DNA of 60,000 nucleotides from contig NC_049988.1 of assembly GCF_000003815.2 (NCBI RefSeq), positions 23,243,488-23,303,487 of the forward strand, written 5' to 3'. Each line of letters starts with the position of its first letter. Position 1 is the first letter of the stretch. This DNA comes from Branchiostoma floridae. Its lineage: Eukaryota > Chordata > Leptocardii > Amphioxiformes > Branchiostomatidae. Positions 44,201 through 51,345 of this stretch are shown piece by piece. The notes under the pieces are model-generated. The model saw only the letters and a program-made list of their open reading frames with translations. It was not told where the DNA came from and ran no database searches. A program made the translations under genes and the position numbers.

Positions 44201-46266
44201 TGTCTAAAGCACGGTGGTCTCACCTCCACCTGAAACACCTGTCCGTATAACAGCGCCGTCTGTCTGTGTTGCACGCTCCTTGATGTCAGAAAGAACCGTC
44301 CCTAGGTGTCGGCGCCACTTTGATGTCTAAAGCACGGTCTCACCCTCACCTGAAACACCTGTCCGTATGACAGACCCACCTGTCCGTATGATGCACGCGC
44401 GTTAATCCGTTCCTAATCTCCCTCAGTCTGCTCCAAATCCGCCCCAATCCTCCCTAACACCGGGTGTAATCCCGCACGCTTCCGGCTTTGTGTTGCATCC
44501 TGGCTTCGCGGGATATCGTCCTGCGTGTGGAAATAAAACCGGCGATGACTAAAAACATGGTACTTGGTTACATCAAGGAGCTTTTATATAAGCAGATATG
44601 AAAGCTCCTTGGTTACATTGTGCGGGGGTTCGGTGACCTGCGAATATTGGTCGATTTCTGAAAATCAATCTACGTAGCCACTATTAAACACTCGGACACC
44701 GGTCGAAAATCGTTTGCTACTGAAAATGCTCATTCAGAGATCGCCTAGCTGCTCGAGTATTTCCCCTGTTGTGATCAAACAATCTACTGTGACTGAAAAT
44801 CTACCCTGTGAAATCGGGCAGGGTCCGCTGACATGCAAACATCAGTCAATCCGCTACATAAAAGTCGTAGTGATCAATATTCAAACACTGGCCGAAAATC
44901 GTCTGATGCCGAAAATGTCCTTTCAAAGCATCCTAGCTGCTCGAGTTATTTCAATGTTGTGACCAAAACAACCTATTGTAACTGAAAATCAACCTTGTTA
45001 CAATGAATATTGCCCGGTGACATGCGAACATCGGTCGATCCCTACATGAACATCACACAGCTTCAAGTACCGGCCGAAAATCGCCTGCCGCCGAAAATGC
45101 ACTTTCAGAGATCGCCTAGCTGCTAGACCTTTTCCCTGTTGTGATCAAAACAACCTACTGTGACTGAAAATCTACCTTGTTAAATCGGACAGGGCCCGCT
45201 GACATGCATTGAAGCATCAGTCAATCCGCTACATAAAAGTCGTAGTGATCAACATTCAAACACTGGCCGAAAATCGTTTGATGCCAAAAATGTCCTTTTA
45301 AAGCATCTAGCTGCTTGAGTCACTTCCCTGTTGTGATCAAAACAATCTACTGTAACTGAAAATCTACCTTGTTACAATGAATATTGCCCGGTGACATGCG
45401 AACATCGGTCGATCCCCTATATAAAAATCGCACAGTGATTAACATTCAGACACCGGCCGAAAATCGGTTGCTGCCGAAAATGCTTGCCTTAGCTGCTCGA
45501 GTTATTTCCCTGTTGCAACAACAAAAAATCCACGGTAACTGAAAGTCTAGCTACCTTGTTACAATGAATGTGGCCCGGTGACATGTGAACAACGATCGAT
45601 CCCTAATGTAGATCGTACGGTGACTTCGAGGACGCGCGGGCCGAAAGTCATTGCAGTGCCACCGAAAATGTCATTTCAGAGCTCCACTAGCTGCTGGAGT
45701 TATTTCCCTGTTGCAACTAAAAAATCTAATGTAACTGAAATTCTACTTAATGTTACAACGAATATGACCCGCTGACATGCGAACATCGGTTGATCCCTAA
45801 TGTAAATTCTACGTTGATCGAGAAAACGCCGGCCGAAAATCCCTTGCTATCTAAAATTTCCATTTAACGCTAGCCTAGTTACATGTATTTACCTGCTGTG
45901 ACCAAAACCTTGCTACAATAGATATGGCCTTGGAAAATACAATCATTGGTCGATCCCTGATGTAAATCGTACGGTGATTACAATAACGTTAACGCACCGG
46001 CCGAACGTCATTTACCACCGAAAATGTCCCTTTAAAGCTGACTTATTTCCCTGTTGCAACTAAAAAAAAATCAACGGTAATTAAAATTCTACCTTGCTAC
46101 AATAAATGTGACCCGGTTGATCCCTAATGCAAATCCCGCGTTGATTGAGAACTTGCCGAAAATCACTTACTTCCAAAAACTCTCCTTCAAAGCTCGTGGA
46201 CTCGCCTGTAATTGTTGTATTTCCTGTTAAATGTCGCCAGCTTGATCGTCGGGACTCGCTCTGCAT
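24459..46266 (-). CDS. unidentified minus-strand gene (exons partly found)
   Basis: Four exon candidates on one strand have good splice sites: 46266-46171, 43630-43541, 39874-39619 and 24689-24459 (stop). Phases do not all join: exon 2 ends in phase 0 but the third needs a split codon, and the fourth starts in phase 0 after an exon ending in phase 2. So further exons are missed, or more than one gene is present. The predicted pieces are soluble and charged with no transmembrane segment. I do not recognise the family. Confidence 0.4.
25105..25245 (-). mobile_element. Penelope-like fragment inside the exon-copy array, copy 1
   Basis: Contains the reverse of GAGATTGAATTG and, at 25171-25216, a hammerhead-like core (CTGAAGA, hairpin with GAGTGATGG/TCACT, CAAACGTC). 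It sits between a 20-bp remnant of the exon start (GGAGGCCGTGTAGGAC, 25082-25097) and the next unit. Confidence 0.45.
25530..25665 (-). mobile_element. Penelope-like fragment inside the exon-copy array, copy 2
   Basis: Same fragment with the same junctions as 25105-25245 (GGTTGGAAT-TT on one side, AACTG-CAGAAACA on the other). The hammerhead-like core lies at 25591-25635 (CTGAGGA variant). The shared junctions show one insertion that was then amplified with the array. Confidence 0.45.
26089..26168. repeat. 80-bp perfect-arm hairpin
   Basis: Arms of about 35 bp (GGATGAAGGAGAATT and TTGTACACAACCAG against their complements) enclose about 12 bp. Probably a minute foldback element. Confidence 0.75.
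26201..26811. mobile_element. foldback element with an assembly gap in its centre
   Basis: The left arm 26201-26265 and right arm 26746-26811 are inverted repeats of about 65 bp (GAAAAAGCGACTGTTAATAA, CTTTCTGACTTTACGAAAAC). N runs from 26267 to 26706. The N-filled open frames are meaningless. Confidence 0.75.
26812..27272. other. non-genic stretch with local duplication
   Basis: AAAGTTAGCTTYATG followed by GCCTTATRTAACG and CACATATAC occurs at about 27105-27140 and again at 27235-27272. No exon seen. Confidence 0.4.
27274..27464. mobile_element. MITE family G, copy 1
   Basis: Ends ACTGTAAATGCATTTAAG and the complement TTCTGCATTTACAGT. The inner arms repeat TTCGCGGGGATTTAATTTCG and GCGAAAACCGCGAA. 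TA flanks suit a Tc1/mariner-type target. Other copies: 38189-38385 and 42128-42339. Confidence 0.8.
27465..27890. other. non-genic stretch
   Basis: No recognisable exon. A 68-residue hydrophobic frame at 27667-27873 has no supporting context. Confidence 0.3.
27895..27992 (+). mobile_element. LINE 3' end family H, copy 1
   Basis: AGGGCTAGCCCTTTACAATG, a GGGTAGCC..GGCTGT hairpin-like part and an AATCAAATCAAATC tail. Similar blocks are at 34132-34206 and 43372-43432. The structure resembles the 3' termini of CR1/L2-type LINEs. Confidence 0.5.
27993..29290. other. non-genic stretch
   Basis: AT-rich with a weak local repeat (CTTGAGGGTRSGRTGG near 28403 and 28483). Short frames on both strands lack domains and splice context. 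Confidence 0.35.
29311..29525. mobile_element. second foldback with an assembly gap in its centre
   Basis: The left arm ends TAGGTCGATTCGCGATTTTTAA and the right arm is its complement from 29476 on; both are bordered by G or C runs and T or A runs. N 29376-29475 (100 bp). Confidence 0.7.
29526..29914. other. non-genic stretch
   Basis: No exon, RNA gene or repeat recognised. Confidence 0.3.
29915..30210. repeat. long direct repeat, copy 1 (interrupted by foldback element)
   Basis: About 290 bp (ACAGGATGCAGAATCAT ... CCACATGGTAATGCCTCTCC) recurs at 33862-34306 and in decayed form at 34440-34690. The copy stops where the foldback element begins. Confidence 0.8.
30219..33375. mobile_element. 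3.16-kb foldback transposon with 8-bp target duplication
   Basis: Terminal inverted repeats of about 735 bp (30219 to about 30955, and about 32640 to 33375) start AGGGGGGGTC and end GACCCCCCCT. ACTCACAT at 30211-30218 and 33376-33383 is an 8-bp direct repeat, fitting hAT- or P-type insertion. Arm landmarks include AATGCTTGCCGTCATATAAC, GCCATGGCAAC and TCCAAGATGGCAGCCCATG. The 1.7-kb centre has no transposase-like frame, so the copy is non-autonomous. Confidence 0.9.
33384..33861. other. non-genic stretch
   Basis: No exon recognised; this is the sequence between the foldback element and the second direct-repeat copy. Confidence 0.3.
33862..35050. repeat. long direct repeat, copies 2-4
   Basis: Copy 2 (33862-34306) is interrupted at about 34110-34210 by a LINE 3' end. 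Copy 3 (about 34440-34690) keeps CCTAAGTGGGCTTGCA and AACAGGATGTAACATTAAA. Weaker repeats (AACCTCAAACGAAAA at 34742 and 34900) suggest further old units. Confidence 0.65.
34110..34210 (+). mobile_element. LINE 3' end family H, copy 2
   Basis: CCAGGCTTAGCCCTTGGCAA, GGGCAGCCCTGGCTGTTTCT and an ACAAACAAATAAATGAATG tail, inserted in direct-repeat copy 2. Confidence 0.55.
35051..35230. other. non-genic stretch
   Basis: Nothing recognised. Confidence 0.3.
35240..35746 (-). mobile_element. tRNA-derived SINE, about 500 bp
   Basis: Read on the minus strand it begins GGACCGTGTAGCGCTAGCGC. It has an A-box-like AGCGCTAGCGCAATGG and a B box GGTTCAAATCC (about 35675), then GGAAAGGCACTTTACACGAC and GGAGGTCCCGTGTTTGGGG, and ends in an A-rich tail (T run at 35238-35250 on the + strand). 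Related pieces are at 4285-4440, 38795-38950 and 39060-39185. Confidence 0.75.
36117..36308. repeat. two-unit tandem repeat, about 105 bp
   Basis: AGAATCCCAAATACCGGTC at 36124 and 36220, followed in both by CAAG(C/T)CAACACRAA and AAAATRAAAT.CAAGTTTC. Confidence 0.8.
36501..36702. mobile_element. MITE family B, copy 2
   Basis: Left GGTCACATTTTCAAACC and right GGTATGGAAATGTGGCC arms, with GGGCTGTTTGCTCGAAAAG inside. Same family as 2040-2247 and 39188-39403. Confidence 0.65.
36712..36778 (+). mobile_element. tRNA-like SINE head
   Basis: TGGCCGAGTGG (A box) at 36718 and GGTTGGATCCC (B box) about 40 bp later give the pol III promoter layout. No complete acceptor stem, so it is a SINE head rather than a tRNA gene. 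Confidence 0.5.
36779..37620. other. non-genic stretch with weak repeats
   Basis: TGTATTTCAGAAAKG...GTCATGGCAATAGA occurs at 37070-37110 and 37203-37243, and decayed at 37283-37310. G- and C-runs near 37541. No exon identified. Confidence 0.4.
37625..37762 (+). mobile_element. LINE or SINE 3' tail with (AAAT)n
   Basis: Hairpin-like GGGGGAGTCGGC..GCCGACTCGCCCC followed by an AATAAATAAATAAA tail, the usual end of a non-LTR element. Confidence 0.45.
37800..37910 (-). mobile_element. Penelope-like fragment with degraded hammerhead-like core
   Basis: On the minus strand 37905-37850 reads CTGGCGA, a hairpin (GGTAG..CTACC-like) and GAAACAGC. The order matches 9422-9560 but the core bases have changed. 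Confidence 0.4.
37911..38188. other. non-genic stretch
   Basis: Nothing recognised. Confidence 0.3.
38189..38385. mobile_element. MITE family G, copy 2
   Basis: ACTGTAAATGCATTTAAG to TGCATTTACAGT, internally TTCGCGGTGGTTTTAAGTTC twice. The best preserved of the three copies. Confidence 0.85.
38403..38640 (-). mobile_element. LINE 3' end with (TTTA)n, minus orientation
   Basis: (TTTA)n at 38408-38431, then GGATTCTCCACTCTGACAATGG and a GGCGG..CCGCC hairpin. It resembles 41440-41700 (family-like 3' end next to a TTTATTTG tail). Confidence 0.45.
38795..38950 (+). mobile_element. SINE with tRNA-like head
   Basis: The head GCGTGGCGTAACTGGTAGAG has an A box, and GAGTTCGATCCC is the B box. GCGTGGC and GCCACGC can form a 7-bp acceptor stem. 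TTGGGAAAGGCACTTTACAC follows as in the SINE at 35.6 kb. The SINE body after the head argues against a functional tRNA gene. Confidence 0.65.
39045..39185 (-). mobile_element. SINE fragment, minus orientation
   Basis: The reverse complement has GGTTCGAAT-type B box (from ATTCGAACCTC) and TTTCGGAAGGGACGTAAAATGG, the same body as 4285-4440. Confidence 0.6.
39188..39575. mobile_element. MITE family B, copy 3, with a tandemly repeated end
   Basis: 39188-39403 has ends CTACGTCACATTTCCTACCC and GTGGAGACGTGACGTTAGC. The right half (TCGTTCCCAAAA-ACTGTCC ... GTGACGTTAGCATAATATA) is repeated at 39480-39570. Confidence 0.65.
39619..39874 (-). CDS. internal exon of the minus-strand gene
   Basis: Acceptor TTGTTTCAG|GG and donor AACAG|GTTTGA bound 256 nt open in one frame, starting RRWVGAVDVSGDVSSDVSG and containing RVAVAVVGDVTQHKKVNDLK, then an acidic stretch (KEGSDEDTDMDNVKEV). 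GC-rich, unlike its flanks. Begins after one base of a split codon and ends in phase 2. No family recognised. Confidence 0.6.
39875..40760. repeat. minisatellite of ~175-bp units, four to five copies
   Basis: Units share TTAAGCTACTRGYGCATTTT, GCTTAATGATAT, TGTGTATGTATTAA and GAACACACACTG. Copies lie near 39970-40140, 40140-40310, 40310-40490 and 40490-40700, the last most diverged. They sit upstream, in the direction of the gene, of the 39.6-kb exon. Confidence 0.8.
40761..41180. other. non-genic stretch
   Basis: Nothing recognised. Confidence 0.3.
41186..41298. repeat. (GAAA)n microsatellite
   Basis: About 28 units with one interruption near 41233. The minus-strand open frames here are repeat artefacts. 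Confidence 0.97.
41430..41700 (-). mobile_element. LINE 3' end candidate, minus orientation
   Basis: TTTGTTTACTTGTTTATTTG, a G10 run at 41478-41487 and a body resembling 38430-38600 (AACAGGTG and AAGTTGC phrases). Confidence 0.35.
41880..42840. repeat. minisatellite of ~125-bp units interrupted by a MITE
   Basis: Units near 41895, 42020, 42345, 42465 and 42640 share YCCAGGAAAATTBG, TTTCGTGCGTAT and GATATCAGGGCTAT. MITE G copy 3 sits inside one unit. Confidence 0.75.
42128..42339. mobile_element. MITE family G, copy 3
   Basis: CTGTAAATGGATTTAAG to TTCTGCATTTACAG with GCGGTGGTTTTAAGTTCG repeated inside. Confidence 0.8.
43000..43305. repeat. two-unit repeat (172 bp) plus a stray unit of another array
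   Basis: AATATCATGATGCAAAAATATGC with GGCCTTGGTTAAGCCATGAA occurs at 43026-43100 and 43197-43265. Between them, 43135-43190 (TTCAGAGATCGCCTAGCTGC) matches the 44.7-46.2 kb array. Confidence 0.8.
43372..43432 (+). mobile_element. LINE 3' end family H, copy 3
   Basis: GGCTAGTTGGCCAGCCCTGG and CTGTGCG..CAGCC; matches 27895 and 34132 blocks. Confidence 0.45.
43541..43630 (-). CDS. internal exon of the minus-strand gene, 30 codons
   Basis: Acceptor GTACAG|GTG and strong donor CACACAG|GTGAGT bound 90 nt, phase 0 on both sides, starting VLHRWERACLCVPGSSKCRR. Four cysteines. No domain recognised. Six degenerate copies lie upstream of it. Confidence 0.5.
43690..44400 (-). repeat. six tandem copies of the 43.5-kb exon with acceptor
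   Basis: Copies, marked by GGTGTCRGCGGCACTTTGAT, lie near 43704, 43829, 43951, 44056, 44178 and 44300, period 105-125 bp. They include the acceptor side (ACCTGTCCGTA on the + strand) and most of the exon, but the frame is broken and the donor lost. Confidence 0.85.
44401..44690. other. non-genic stretch with hairpin
   Basis: TCAAGGAGCTTTTATATAAG and GAAAGCTCCTTGG at 44574-44615 form an imperfect hairpin. Nothing else recognised. Confidence 0.35.
44640..46170 (-). repeat. about eight tandem copies of the 46.2-kb exon end plus donor
   Basis: Period about 185 bp. Each copy has, on the + strand, CCGAAAATGYCMTTTCA.AG followed by CTAGCTGCTCGAGTTATTTC, corresponding to the exon end and its GTAAGTGATTTTCGGC intron start, and then ACCTTGTTACAATGAATATG. 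Copy centres are near 44725, 44915, 45095, 45285, 45475, 45665, 45850 and 46020. Confidence 0.85.
46171..46266 (-). CDS. first (or early) exon of the minus-strand gene
   Basis: From ATG at 46266, 32 codons (MQSESRRSSWRHLTGNTTIT...) run to a perfect donor GGAA|GTAAGT in phase 0. Alternatively TTTCTTCATGCAG|AG is an acceptor and the ATG is intronic. Basic and Ser/Thr-rich, no signal peptide. Confidence 0.45.
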
Positions 46267-47016
46267 GAAGAAATCAGCATGAAAGCTGATACGTTTCAGA
46301 CGTGACGTACATTTTACGTCTCAAGTTACCTTGGGCCCTCTTCTAAGACAAACCGAGGTGCGCGTGTCTGGCATGCACGAGTACAAACAATATTTGTGTT
46401 ACCGATTAGAGCATGTTGATTTGATGACATGGATGACATCCTCTGCAAGATCTGGAGAACCCAAAACTAATGCGTGAGGGGAAGAAAAAAAAGAAGAAAA
46501 CTGTAGAATGAATGCTGCTGAAGCACAGGACTATACATCCTAGCCATTCTTTACCAGGCTTGGTATGTCGTCATGTCCTATGTTCACCTCCAGTAAAACA
46601 TAATTGTCTTCATTTCACTTATGTTTTTATTGTCATTCTTGGTTAAAGAGCGGAAGAAGCCCCCCCCCCCCCCAACACACACACAAAAAGGTTAGTCTCG
46701 GAAGGTTTTTGGGTCGGGCAGTTAACAGAAAACACAACATTAACATTTTCCTGGGGCTTAGTTATGGATTTTGCCAAATCTTTCATTTCCCGTCCAGAGG
46801 ATTACGAGGGACTTTTTTTCTTTTCTATGTGAGCTGTCCACTTTTCTTTTTCAATCGCAGTTTTTGTGCGACTTTGAAAACGGATTGAGGACAGGAAACA
46901 TAAAACTCCGTCTCCAAAACAAGCAAACGTTTGGGCTTGCTTCGACTTTCAAGAGTTATTCGTGTGTATCGTATATCCGCTGTTTTTTTTTTTTAACAGG
47001 GTATTACGGGTTATCA
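46267..47016. other. possible promoter region of the minus gene; otherwise non-genic
   Basis: If 46266 is the true start, its promoter lies here. No TATA box or other clear element was seen. C15 run near 46660-46674. Confidence 0.3.
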
Positions 47017-47235
47017 TGTCGACGATGGATTCAAACTACAATATTTTGAATGCAACGATTATTTCATTCGAATTGTGTTCACTAGTTGTAAAGCCCCGTT
47101 TACAAATCAAGAATTTAGCTCGGATGAATGCGCCAACGCTCCAACAGAGACGATTTGCGACTTGGACGCTAACGAAACAGTGTTCTGGGTTACTCTGCTG
47201 GCACTGATCAGAGGGCTCCCAGAAGAGCTGCCTGA
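47017..47235 (+). pseudogene. possible exon next to a gap
   Basis: ATG at 47017 opens MSTMDSNYNILNATIIS. A second frame (47093-47235) reads KAPFTNQEFSSDECANAPTE and ends in a hydrophobic piece (VFWVTLLALI) at the gap. Composition looks protein-like, but the frame change and the gap prevent a call; it may be an exon with a sequence error or chance. Confidence 0.2.
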
Positions 47236-47335
47236 NNNNNNNNNNNNNNNNNNNNNNNNNNNNNNNNNNNNNNNNNNNNNNNNNNNNNNNNNNNNNNNNN
47301 NNNNNNNNNNNNNNNNNNNNNNNNNNNNNNNNNNN
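47236..47335. other. assembly gap (100 N)
   Basis: Exactly 100 N, probably of unknown true length. Confidence 0.95.
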
Positions 47336-48010
47336 AAAAAAGCTCCACGCCCGCCCGAGGTACTCCTTTAAGCTTTTTTGGCTTCTACCTCCCTCCCGTA
47401 CGGTTTTTAAGTATCATGTATCTTTTTTTATGTGCAAATAAATCAAATCAATCAAAAAATCTATATTTTAAAATATTGCAGCTTGATATGACACCTCACG
47501 GATTAATATGAACTGGTGTTGCTCCATGTACTAGTTTATAGAAAACAACAACATCAACAACAGAGGTTAATCTAGGACTCTTTTTCTTCAATCTCGTTTA
47601 CAAGAAAATCAAATCTAAAACTCTAGAGTAAACTGCACCGTCCTATATCGTCATAGTTTTCGTTTATTGTAGTCATCTTGTTTTTGTCTTCGGACAAGAA
47701 TTTGCAACAATCTTATTACAATTTGATCACCTTACAATAAACCAAACTGTACGAATATCAGATGGCGTATTTGATTTAATCGGTAATTGGTCAGCAGTCC
47801 CCGCCGTGCGTCGACCAATTCTCGTTCTCAATTTTCGTTCTCCGCGAAACAAATTAACTTATTTACGTACCAGGTCTCGTGTTCCCCCTCGTGTGTTCAG
47901 CCAAAGCGCTCGGAATATGTATGGGCCTTACTACCTGGTTGTACATGTCCTGAATACGTTCTGCATTCATATCACTGCACAAGTCACAACTATATAGGGA
48001 ATAGCTGTAA
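47336..48010. other. non-genic stretch
   Basis: AATAAATCAAATCAATC tail at 47429-47447 suggests a LINE end. Nothing else recognised. Confidence 0.3.
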
Positions 48011-48012
48011 CA

Positions 48013-48260
48013 GTTATATACCCTGTCACAGTCGGCGAAAATCGATCGGACGACGATTCTGCGGCAATCGCCCGAGTCTCGCTTCAAATGATACCTTTAT
48101 TACACAACAATTGTACAATTTACAAAGTATGGCTTACATGTGACAGGGACGGTTTTTAGGTAAAATATACGCGCAACCCTCTGTCGATCTTTAATATGGC
48201 CGATCTTCCATCGATACGCCCGAAGATCGTGGATAATGTGACAGGGGTATTAAGACAGCG
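48013..48260. repeat. foldback-like repeat related to MITE D
   Basis: GGCGAAAATCGATCGGACGA at 48033-48052 matches the arm of 4878-5068. CCTGTCACA at 48021 and TGTGACAGG at 48140 and 48238 are complementary ends. Confidence 0.45.
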
Positions 48261-48589
48261 TTTTAATGATAACAATTGTTGGCTTGCGATACGCCAAAGG
48301 AAAATTTCAATTATCACGTTAATTTTGCCTAAAAGAATCCATTATGTTTTCATATCACCTACGGGGTTAAGATAATCTGCAGATTTTTAACGTTATATCC
48401 TAACACAATCAAACCCTTATACCAACAAGCTATCGGTCAGTCTTCTGGCCCTTGTCAAGTTAGAATGACCAGAAACCTAAATCACGTGACCTGGCGAGAA
48501 GTGTGACGTCAGCAACGGGTCAAAAGAGCCCGGTAATCTGTATAGTCCCCCGTCTACAGTGCTAATGCTATTATCAGCGATATACGGTT

Positions 48590-49030
48590 GTGAATTTGAG
48601 ATACGCCGAAGGAAATTTGACTTTTCATTCTATAAAGTTTAGCAACCTGGTTTACTCTAATAACAAATCTCGAGATGATTTCATAATTTAGAAAAGATAC
48701 TCGAGAAAATGCAAGTATAAATAATATTCGCCTTAGTCATCTGTAGTCGACAAGAATTCAATCAGTGTGCTTAAATAATTAAAATAACAAATGTGAAGAT
48801 ACTGATTAAAGACTACGCCAGATGTTGTTTGAAAAGCACAGATACGAGAGAATATAATGTGTCTACACGCAGCACGGTAAATGTAATTAATTATCATCGA
48901 TAGACGCGAATTTGAGATACGCCGAAGGAAATTTGACTTTTCATTCTACAAAGATTAGCACTTGGTTTACACTAATAAAAATGGCTCGAGATGATTTCAA
49001 ATTGTTGAAACGGTACTCAAGAAAATGCAA
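48590..49030. repeat. duplicated ~130-bp segment
   Basis: GAATTTGAGATACGCCGAAG with GGAAATTTGACTTTTCATTC at 48591-48720 recurs at 48907-49035. Confidence 0.85.
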
Positions 49031-49715
49031 GTATAAACAAGTGACCGTAGGTAACATAGTCTGTGACGTCGGTCTGGTATATGTTGGTTGTTTTGTCTTC
49101 TTTGGTGTGTGACGTTGTGCTTATATCCTATATGATTCTTTTCATGGTGTTAGATATATCGTTGTATCTAAAGTTGCCTAATATTTCTGTGTAATGTGAA
49201 TCTTACTAAACAGGTATGGATTGTGAGATAACATGTGGCCAAAGTCAAAAAGATATGGTGACGATAAGTTACCGGATGGTCTACTCTAATACACAGGCAC
49301 ATTCACACACAGACACACCTACAAGACCGACAGGCAGACTGACAAACGCACCAAGTATTAACATGTTTCTGTTATGGACGTAATAAGTATGAAGCACGGA
49401 ATAGGACCTTGATGTTTCTTAGTCGAAGTCCGGGAATATAATATGGCTAAACTTCATTTGGGACGAGAATTCTTACACGCTTCATTGCAAACGGCGACAG
49501 GAGGTATTTGATTGACAGGGTCATTAGTGGAACATTAGATGTCGGTTCCCATGTCCCACATACGATAACACACAGCTGTTGATGATGAACTGTGCGATAA
49601 GTTTTTAACTAGTGTGAAGCCATAAGGTAGCATGACACAGTGTTAATGGGTGAATCCCGGGGTCCATGATGCTGGTACATAAAGCAGTACGGATAAACTT
49701 GTTGAATAAGAGGTA
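49031..49715. other. non-genic stretch
   Basis: AT-rich with a short CA/ACAC patch at 49300-49320. No exon recognised. Confidence 0.3.
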
Positions 49716-50530
49716 GAAAGCAAACGCGCGTAAAATTCTTGCACATATCGCGCATCTGCTTAACTATACCCAATTACCTCAACGGGCACCATATGCAGAC
49801 ATGGGCCAATACACTGTGAAACGTACAATTTGCAGGGGTGATTTCTGAAATTATTACATACATAATAAAAACAGCTGCCGAAAAAATAAAACACCTTGCA
49901 TCATCGTCCAACTATGTGTAGAGAACCTGCCAAACCACAAACGTATGCGACAACGGGAACATGCATATATAGATGCGAACGCGCGTTACATTGACGACCA
50001 GAGAACATCACGCATCTGCTTGCAATATCTCAATTACAGCATGACCCATATACAGGGGATCTGGACTAATACACCGAAAGATGAACATTTTGTAGGGGTG
50101 TTATTTTTATTGCGTCCCTAATAAAACCAACTGCCGCAAAAACAAACAAAAAAAAAAACAACGTGCATCATCGTCAACCTCAGTGCAGATGACCTGCCAA
50201 ACAACGTACGTATGCGACAACGGGAACATGCAGATACCGATGCGAACGCGAATAACTTTGACGATCAGGTAACACCACGCATCTGCTTGACAAATTCCAA
50301 TGACACCATGACCCACATACAGAGGATCTGGACCAAAACACCGCAAGACGAACAAATTGTAGGGGTGTTATTTTTATAAAATCCATAATAAAACCAGCTG
50401 CCGCAAAAAAAAGTTCACGTGCATCATCGTCAACCTCAGTACAAAGGACCTGCCAAACCACATAGAATTCAGACAACGGGAACATACAGATACAGCTGCG
50501 AACGCGCGTAAACGTGACAAAACTAAAAGT
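49716..50530. repeat. minisatellite of ~245-bp units, about 3.5 copies
   Basis: Units share ATGCGACAACGGGAACATGC, CGCATCTGCTTG, AATAAAACCAACTGCCG and GTGCATCATCGTC. Visible at about 49725, 49975, 50225 and 50470. Confidence 0.85.
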
Positions 50531-50559
50531 CTGTCGACCAGAGGGTCTGGTCACAGACT

Positions 50560-50730
50560 AATAATATTCTCCGTAGTCATCTGTAGTCGATTCAGTGTGC
50601 TTAAATAATTAAAATAACAAATATGAAGATACTAAGTAAATACTGCGTCAGACGTTGTTACGTTTGAAACACACAGATAATAGAGAATGTAATTTGTCTA
50701 CACGGTAAATGTAATTAAGTGAAGCGCGAT
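50560..50730. repeat. second copy of the 48725-48890 segment
   Basis: GTAGTCATCTGTAGTCGA, then AGTGTGCTTAAATAATTAAA and CACGGTAAATGTAATTAA, match 48738-48892. The two copies bracket the 49.7-50.5 kb minisatellite. Confidence 0.8.
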
Positions 50731-51035
50731 GGAAGTAACATAATAAGTCTGCGATGTGAATAAGGCAATGACGTCAGACTACGTCACGAAGTGAGGTGAT
50801 CAAAGACCACCGAAGCTTCATGAGGGCCGTTGTGTTAGGCTTGTTTTTATTTGATAAATCTTTATTGAGACACGACAAAAGTACAGTGACTTTCGTAAGG
50901 TCTACATGTATAACAGCTACTTACAGTACAACTTAACACACATTTATCATCGGATATCTATAGGTATGAACAAATCAACATATAGGGTCTAGCTTGTCAT
51001 TTACACTATTGGTTCTATGATATAAACATTCGCGC
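50731..51035. other. non-genic stretch
   Basis: Includes GATAAATCTTTATTGAGACA near 50853, a possible retroelement 3' end in reverse. Confidence 0.3.
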
Positions 51036-51039
51036 ATAA

Positions 51040-51345
51040 ACTCACTGATCAAAGTAGCAGTCAGGAGCCCATTTTTACACGTTGGGGTGAGGAAAGCCGT
51101 GTAAAATTGCTTTACCCTAGGAAACAACTTATTCATCAAAGTAGCATGTGCAGTCAAGTACTCATGTATTTTACACTTGGTTTGAGTGAGGGAAATCGTG
51201 TAAAAAATTACTTTACCCAAGGACACAACTCCTTGATCAAAGTAGTATTCAAGTGTCATTTTTGAGACTTTGAGATGGAGTGAGGGAGTGTAAAAATCGT
51301 GTATAGTCGAGTAAAATTACTTAACACAAGGACACAACGTTTATT
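51040..51345. repeat. minisatellite made from SINE-like sequence, three to four units
   Basis: Each unit repeats a form of GTGAGGGAAATCGTGTAAAA ... TTACTTTACCCAAGGACACA and CTTGATCAAAGTAG, which resembles the SINE segment at 35600-35655 (GTGAGGAAAGTCGTGTAAAG ... CCTTTCCCAAGGGCACAA). Confidence 0.7.
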
